Source of the DNA: Rhizophagus irregularis
Lineage: Eukaryota > Glomeromycota > Glomeromycetes > Glomerales > Glomeraceae
DNA: 64,000 nucleotides
NCBI RefSeq assembly: GCF_026210795.1
Contig: NC_089447.1
Span: 2,048,501-2,112,500, forward strand
Direction: 5' to 3'
Shown in pieces: positions 58,077 through 64,000 of this stretch. How positions within the stretch are numbered: position 1 is the stretch's first letter; each line of letters starts with the position of its first letter. Under the pieces are notes generated by a model. That model did no database searches, had not been told where the DNA came from, and saw nothing but the letters and a program-made list of their open reading frames with translations. A program made the translations under genes and the position numbers.

Positions 58077-58454
58077 ATGACCAATCATATTCTTCTTAAA
58101 ACACTAGTTATTGCGGCTGCAGAAATGGGTAAGCTTACTTTTATAGAACGTCATATATTATATCATTATTATGATATTAATATGATCTTTGGCGCGCAGA
58201 ATATATCGCATAACTTTTTATCTTAATTTAGATTACGTAATCATTAGTCATCATTTTTACATCACTTTTTTTTTAAAATAACAGTACGTCCTCATCTCCT
58301 CATCTATCCTCATGTCAAAGGTTAGAAAACACAATATTTATAAATGATCCACTTTCGCTTTTTTTAAAACGTAAATTTTCACGTGAATTGATCACCTTTA
58401 AATACGAAAAGAATTTCAGCCCATAGTCCTTATTATTCAAAAGGAGTCCAATAG
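58077..58454 (+). CDS. Hypothetical 41-residue protein in three exons
   Basis: Exons 58077-58128, 58285-58320 and 58420-58454 join with GT...AG introns (GTAAGC, GTTAGA donors; AACAG, TTCAG acceptors) into one frame: MTNHILLKTLVIAAAEMV, then RPHLLIYPHVKAHSPYYSKG and VQ-stop. The N-terminal half is hydrophobic enough for one membrane segment, and the basic/aromatic C-terminal half resembles small inner-membrane subunits of respiratory complexes, but I cannot name a family. Three in-phase exons in random AT-rich DNA are unlikely by chance, which is the main support. Confidence 0.5.
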
Positions 58455-59095
58455 ATGTTATCTTATATATATATATATATATCATATATGTATGTAATTA
58501 TGTATACATACAATATACTTATTTCCAAGTAGCGTGAATTTTAAAATATGAAAATGGTCTGGATTCCGCATATCAGTACCTTTTACGATTGTTTTTTAAT
58601 TTTCGTGCTTTTAAACTTGTTTGATTTTCATGAATATTCGTGAATCCAATAAATATTATTAATACTGCTCTTTAAAATATTTTCCCATTGCACACCTACC
58701 AAAAGTTTGCTCAACTATTAATTGTTTGTTAAAATTATTATTAATTCTATCGTAAGTTTTTATTATTAATTCCATAAAAACAAAAAACAAAGTTTTTATT
58801 ATCAATACCATAAAACCAGATAAAGTTTACATTAAAAACGGATAATTTTTATTATTTATTATTATTTATTATCTGTGATCCAATCGTTTCGTGTCAAAGA
58901 TCAAATATGATATCTCATCTACGGAATATTATTTATACCGTCACACACGCACGCAATAATTTAAATGTTACACTATAATCAATCTGATAAAAAATTCGGC
59001 AGTTTTAATTGGTCATGATCTTGAGATCATCATTCATATGTCTGCATCTTTTTTTTTAAAAAAAAAACTCCCTGAGAAAGAAAAAAAGATAAAAA
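58455..59095. other. Intergenic region
   Basis: 641 bp. It contains an AT dinucleotide run (58467-58483), tandem-like ATTATTAATTCCATAAAA segments (58748-58810), ATTATTTATT repeats near 58855, and poly-T/poly-A at 59050-59068 just before the next ATG. No gene is seen. Confidence 0.55.
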
Positions 59096-59911
59096 ATGTT
59101 CAAATATTATATTCGCACTTATTCCAATTTTAATTTATTATCAAACAAAAATTTATTATTTCGTTTTAAAACTACACCTAATTATTTTTCAAATAATAAA
59201 ATTAATATATTACAAAATGTTATAAAATCAAATCGTTTTGTAACAAATATAACAAATTTATCGAAAAATGATAATATTATTAAAGTTTATTCTGGTCCAT
59301 TATCTGGTACAGCTAAAAAGTTAAAGATTCTTTCTATGGCTTCTTTAATTGGTACAATCGCTTTAACTCCATTTATTATGATTGTTGATGCACCAATTGG
59401 ATTGGGAGCTAGAATAATTTTCATTATTATGGGTATGTTTTTTTTTCTTGAATCAACATTTTCAATATTGCTTTTTTTTTTTTTAGATTATAAAGATATT
59501 CATAATATTTTTTTATTTATTTTTTAAGCATTATCAACTAGTGCATTATCAACAGGATTAATTCATTTGTGTTTTTCCCCATACGTTAGAAATATTTATT
59601 ATAATCAATCAATATCTTCAAATCAATCATCAGATATTCCATCTCTTAAAATAACTCCTGATTCATTTCTAACATTTGAAACTTTAACTTTATTTGGCAG
59701 ATCAAATTTTACAACTTTACCAATAAAATCACTCGAGCCTTCTTTTAGATTTTTTACTACTTGGAATGTAAAAAAATTATATGATAGTGAGTTAACTGCA
59801 ATGACAAAGAGAGGTAAACAATTGAAACCAAAAAAGTTATTTTATGTTCATAGTGAATTATGTGATAATAAAGTTATGCAAGGGGTAATTAATAATGTTG
59901 GTATTAATTAA
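59096..59911 (+). CDS. TMEM70-like mitochondrial membrane protein (239 aa)
   Basis: Two exons, 59096-59432 and 59529-59911, give an exact 240-codon frame. The N-terminus (MFKYYIRTYSNFNLLSNKNL) is rich in Asn/Lys/Phe with no acidic residues, like a mitochondrial presequence. It is followed by VYSGPLSGTAKKLKILSMAS, a membrane segment (LIGTIALTPFIMIVDAP), a second membrane segment spanning the intron, and GLIHLCFSPYVRNIYY. A soluble part contains FETLTLFGRSNFTTLPIK. The pattern of a Y-x-G-x-x-x...K start, two membrane helices and a C-terminal matrix domain matches TMEM70/TMEM186/TMEM223-type proteins, which assist assembly of ATP synthase or complex I. The family call is by pattern, not by search. 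Confidence 0.75.
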
Positions 59912-60233
59912 ATAAAATATTTAAGTATTTTTTACATCAATACGTTGTTTTAACGTAAGTTGAGGGTCCTAAAAGAATTTCTGAAATTTTACTAATATCT
60001 TTTTTATTCTTACCAACACTACTTCAAATCGATGAATTTTTATAATGGTTAAAAATTTATAGATATGGTAATCATTTACAATGGAGAGAAATATAATTAT
60101 GATAGACAAATAACCGTAATTTGCAAATAAATTACAATGGTCAATAATTTATCAAAATTTATGTAAAGATACATTTATTTAAAATTTAATGCTTTATTAG
60201 TAATATTGAATATAACGAACATACATACATACA

Positions 60234-60269
<36 letters not shown>

Positions 60270-60316
60270 CTAAATTTGATTATTATGTAAAAAAAAAAGA
60301 ATTTTCGTATATTCAT
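59912..60316. other. Convergent intergenic region
   Basis: 405 bp between the stops of the TMEM70-like gene (+) and the TspO/MBR-like gene (-). AT-rich; holds the ACAT microsatellite listed separately. No gene is seen. Confidence 0.6.
60219..60264. repeat. ACAT microsatellite, about 11 units
   Basis: A perfect (ACAT)n run followed by ATATATAT, located in the 3' region between two convergent genes. Confidence 0.95.
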
Positions 60317-61376
60317 TTAAACACCACCTATTAAAGGAGTAGATTCTTCACTGTGTCTGTTACGGATTTTTTGGATGACAGACCCAAGAATAACGATTGA
60401 ACTAATAATGGCAAGAACTAAAGCGGTCCAATGAATAACTTGATCATTTTGTTCAACGGCGACACCATATAAGTACCAAGCAATAACAATAGAACCGGCG
60501 ATATCACCCTTTCCTTTATAGAGGTAACCAATTGTGCCTAACTTTGCAAGAATCAATAATGCAATGACAACAAAGATTTTAACGACGAGACTTGGATGGC
60601 TATCATCGTTTTTCTTATCATTTGCGAATGCAGCGAAAGTGCTAATGAAAGCAATCACAAGGATCCATGCATGATAAAGAGAGAATGGAGCGCGAATCCA
60701 TATAATTTCATTAATGTTGTTGCCATCACGTCGTTTAATAACTGCATAAATCATTGAAACTGGTATTGTAGTGATAAGGATGACGATCCATGAAAGAATA
60801 AGGTGATCGTTGTGCTGTATAATAAAAATTAAAATGTAAATAAAATATTATATAAAGTGCCGTCTTTAATTACACTTGATGGCGCAGTAAAATATTTACC
60901 CAAAGAGCAAGCCATAAAGTGTTCAACAAGGTGATATTGACGAAGTGCCAGTTAATACCATCAAGAACAAGATCTTGATCTCCGAACCACTGATAAATAA
61001 CTATTTAAAAATTTCGTCAAAATTCTGAAAACAAAAAAAAAAAAATACATGAAAATAATAAAAACAGAAAATAATATTTACCGAAACCACCTAGCAAGAA
61101 ATGGATAAGGCCCCAAACACCAAATACGAAAGGAGCTGGAGAAATATAAGTTAAATGTTTACCACCATATGGGGAATTTTCCTATGAAATTATGAAAATA
61201 AAATAAGCATCACAAGTCCAGAGCAACGTGTTATTTTTCCCCTTTTGATTTTTTTATATTAAAATAAAATACAATACGCTTTCACGGTTAAAAAGACCGG
61301 AGTATACGTTGCTTCCTAGAAGGAAGATATAAACAAACACATTTGCAATTTTAATCGCAAGTGGATAACGTGCCAT
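60317..61376 (-). CDS. TspO/MBR-like multi-pass membrane protein (265 aa)
   Basis: Four exons sum exactly to 266 codons: 61376-61278, 61181-61082, 61000-60900 and 60814-60317. The N-terminus MARYPLAIKIANVFVYIFLL is a membrane segment. The motif YISPAPFVFGVWGLIHFLLG followed by GFVIYQWF matches the F-x-P-x-x-x-x-F-x-[IV]-W-G-x-I segment of TspO/MBR-related proteins. NTLWLALWQHNDHLILSWIV, LYHAWILVIAFISTFAAFAN and four more hydrophobic segments give about seven to eight helices, longer than classical five-helix TspO. The C-terminus is basic, then STPLIGGV. Function is unknown; related proteins are annotated as tryptophan-rich sensory/TspO-like. It converges with the TMEM70-like gene, with an ACAT microsatellite between them. 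Confidence 0.75.
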
Positions 61377-61774
61377 GGTAGTTCTCGTAAAAGAAAAATT
61401 ACTATTTACAAATGTTAAATGCGAACAAAATTTCTTTTGTCACTTAAAGTAATATGATAATAAAATAAGACCTATTTATATTACGTATATTATGATGTAT
61501 TGATAATCAATCTATTAAGCTAATACAACTTGTGAATAAAAACGCCAAGGCACGACATTAGCCTTTATTTTCTAATATAAACATATCAGATATATTAATA
61601 ATAATATTCGTTGTACAGAAAGAAAAAGTAACGTTGTATAAATTGCTTAGCCCACTATTTAGAAAGACATTTGATATTTTCCATCACTATTGAAATTTAA
61701 AAAGCCGAAATTTCCCTTTTGTTTAACGATTTTTTCTCTTTAATATAAATTTTTTGAGGAAAAACCAAAAAAAA

Positions 61775-61972
61775 ATGCTTTTCGGATTAAACGTATACCA
61801 TGTGGAAAAAGGCGGCAATTATACGCCACCATGCATAGCTAAAACTTATCTGGAGGTAGAAATGAAATTGCTTAGATTGATTTACCAATGTTTAAATTTA
61901 CACAAATATTACCCCATACATTCGATGCCCAAAAAATTTAAATTACGTAGAACAATAATAATTTTAAAATAA
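61775..61972 (+). CDS. Weak candidate: 65-residue hypothetical ORF
   Basis: The ATG at 61775 opens a frame MLFGLNVYHVEKGGNYTPPC... ending at the TAA at 61970-61972, preceded by a poly-A leader. The composition is less AT-driven than other noise frames in the window, but no domain, homologue or second exon is recognised. It may be spurious. Confidence 0.2.
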   Translation: MLFGLNVYHVEKGGNYTPPCIAKTYLEVEMKLLRLIYQCLNLHKYYPIHSMPKKFKLRRTIIILK

Positions 61973-64000
61973 GATTAATAGAGCCGAGAATGGATAACAA
62001 AGAAACCTCTTGCATTTTGTTTGGTGAAACTGTTAGCCAATATGTACAAAATTTTCAGATTATAGATAGATAGAGTCTGTATGTGCACGGCCATAAAATT
62101 AAAATGTATCATTCGTACGTGAGAGTGAAAAAAATAGATGATTAAGACTGTCATAGTAAATCAAGGAAATCAAGGGGTTTAAGTATCAGTTGTCAAACTT
62201 TCGATTCCTATAATAGAAACAAGATCTTCAACATACGACTCAAATCATTTGCGGATCTCCGAAGAAAGATTATCTAAAAGAATACTCCTTTTCTATTTTA
62301 GACATGGAGCATCAAAAAATGCGCGTGAAAGTATTGCTAAATATCTAATTCTCCCGCAGTTGATTTTCGCCGCATAATTCCGGCGAAATTATAATTTCGG
62401 CCGAGGTTAACATGTGTAATCGTTGTGCCTATTCTTATTCTAAAAAAGGCATAATTAAATACTGAATATCTAATTCTGAAAGTTTTGAAATGATCTTATC
62501 AATTTAAAAACAAGAATTAATTTTTTCGGCTTGTATAAAATCCTAAACATCTAATATAATGATTTGCATAAAAATTATAGATATTTTAGATATTTTACAT
62601 TTTTACTATTCCTAAAATTACAATATTGATATTTAATAAAAATAAATATATATAAAGTTATTATAAAAATTATTTTTGTAAAAATTATAACCAAAAAAAA
62701 AAATTTTCATTTCTAAAAATTTCATACTGAAGTATTTTATTAAATTTTATTAAAATATATTTAGTTTTTTTTTTGTATTTTTCTCTTAAAAAACAAATAT
62801 TAAAAACTAAATAAAAGATAAAATTATAAGTATATAATATTTAAACAACTATACTGAATTTAAAAGAATTTTTATTAGCAAACTTTTTTTTTAATTTACA
62901 TTTATATAATATAATTTTATTGAAATTTGATTTTATATAATTATAAAAACAAGAATTATAAATTAATTGCCTATTAAAAATATGTAAATATTAATGAAAA
63001 AAAAATTAAGTAATATTCTATAAAAATGAAAAAACAGTACAAATAAAAACAGGATTGAAACTTGAAAGGATGCATTCTAATGATTCTGACAAACAAAAAT
63101 CACTAACAACTAACTTTATAATTTATTAAAAGCCATGAAGAATCAGCTAGTATATAATTTTGAAAATATTGTTCAAACTGATTGGAATTTACAGATGGAC
63201 AGTCTTATGATCATTTCGATATTGAGCAAAAACATAATTCAAACCAACAGGACTAGCAATATATTTTCACAGATAGATAGGCTAAAAGTTATTAAATTAT
63301 ATATATAGAGATCAAAATCACAATTACATTTAATATTCTTACAACAAATAATACATGGTCATAGTGTAGTTTTATTGAAATGAAGATAAATTAAATTTAC
63401 ACTCAGAATTTTATTGAAAGAAATAATACCATACTTTTTTTAAATATTTTACTGATTTTCTTTGTGACAAATTTCATTAAGCCCTTATATCTTATATAGT
63501 AAAATATGTAAAAAGAAACATTATTTATTATGGAATAAACTCAAATAACTTTGATATACTAATTGAATGCTAAGGATACAATCATAGTAATAGTAGTACC
63601 ATCAATATAGTTTACACAAATCTTGTATTTTATATTAAAAAAAAATTAATACAAATATATTACAGTTATTAAAGTACAATCATTCTTTCTTTTCTGAAAT
63701 GGTATATTTACGGGATTATAATACTTGTTGTCAACAATGAAAAACAGTGAAACGCGTTTGATTATTCTTTGTAAGATTAAATTCAGTACAATTTGGGTTT
63801 AATTTAAATTATATTAAAACCAAACTAAATTTTTAGTATTAGTAATTAGTGATTTACTGAATTTTCAGTATCAGTAAACTGTATAACTGAACTGATCAAT
63901 AATTATCAATTACTAATACCAATTTTATACATGTAGCTGAAACCTCTATGAAGCTGGACAGGGTTTCAGACTTTCAGTAATTTAATTATAATAAATTATT
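61973..64000. other. AT-rich terminal region
   Basis: About 2 kb. A short frame from 61990 (MDNKETSCILFGETVSQYVQ) stops after 26 codons and could not be extended. From 62.5 kb on the DNA is very AT-rich, with AGTATCAGTAAACTG / CAGTTCAGTTAT-type repeats near 63860-63900 reminiscent of the element at 4044-4670. No gene is supportable. Confidence 0.55.

Noticed and set aside
60219-60264. Regular short repeat as a possible CRISPR-like array
   Set aside because: It is a simple ACAT microsatellite without spacers in a eukaryotic intergenic region.

Overview
The window is AT-rich nuclear DNA from a fungus. Genes carry many short introns with GT...AG ends, some exons are very small, and A/T homopolymers are everywhere. 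The gene complement (SOG2, TFIIS, IPI1, PI31, Get1, a TrpE without a fused TrpG, an RA-PH protein), an N-terminal protein start that I associate with arbuscular mycorrhizal mobile elements, and a lineage-expanded gene family suggest Glomeromycotina, probably a Rhizophagus irregularis-like genome. The taxon is an inference, not a database match.

Layout. 1-1.84 kb holds the 5' part of a retroelement-like sequence on the minus strand with a broken RRM-type ORF1; a solitary copy of its 5' end lies at 29.1-29.6 kb. 1.85-8.4 kb is AT-rich with MITE-like inverted repeats and one weak gene candidate. 8.4-10.1 kb encodes a WD/acidic-motif protein, possibly Byr4/Bfa1-like. 13.6-28.2 kb is the gene-dense core: PI31 C-terminal protein (-), mitoribosomal mL38 (+), TFIIS (-), Ipi1/TEX10 (+), Get1/WRB (-), ZC3HC1/Rsm1-type zinc-finger protein (-), a TA-flanked MITE, and ribosomal protein uS17/RPS11 (-). 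28.2-31.4 kb is repeat-rich. TrpE (-) occupies 31.4-33.3 kb. 33.3-38.4 kb is a gene-poor stretch with a GC-rich structured island and decayed coding fragments. 38.4-45.9 kb holds the convergent pair SOG2 (+) and RA-PH protein (-). 48.6-53.8 kb is a graveyard: a broken lineage-specific gene, a transposon-like remnant and a fossil packaging-ATPase gene. 55.6-61.4 kb carries a ZIP zinc transporter (-), a tiny spliced gene (+), a TMEM70-like mitochondrial protein (+) and a TspO/MBR-like membrane protein (-). The last 2.5 kb is AT-rich with no convincing gene.

Most intact genes are core housekeeping ones: transcription elongation, ribosome assembly and composition, tail-anchored protein insertion, the nuclear pore/mRNA interface, tryptophan synthesis, polarity signalling and zinc uptake. 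They do not form a pathway cluster.

The strongest unusual signals are three. The ZC3HC1-like gene contains what looks like a minor-spliceosome (U12-type) AT-AC intron, supported by reading frame and conserved domain spacing. Four copies of an 11-bp imperfect palindrome, close to the Zap1 zinc-responsive element, lie in phase upstream of the ZIP transporter. Several genes have tiny terminal exons that an ORF scan misses: 14 nt in ZIP, 9 nt in TFIIS, and the bare ATG in TrpE.
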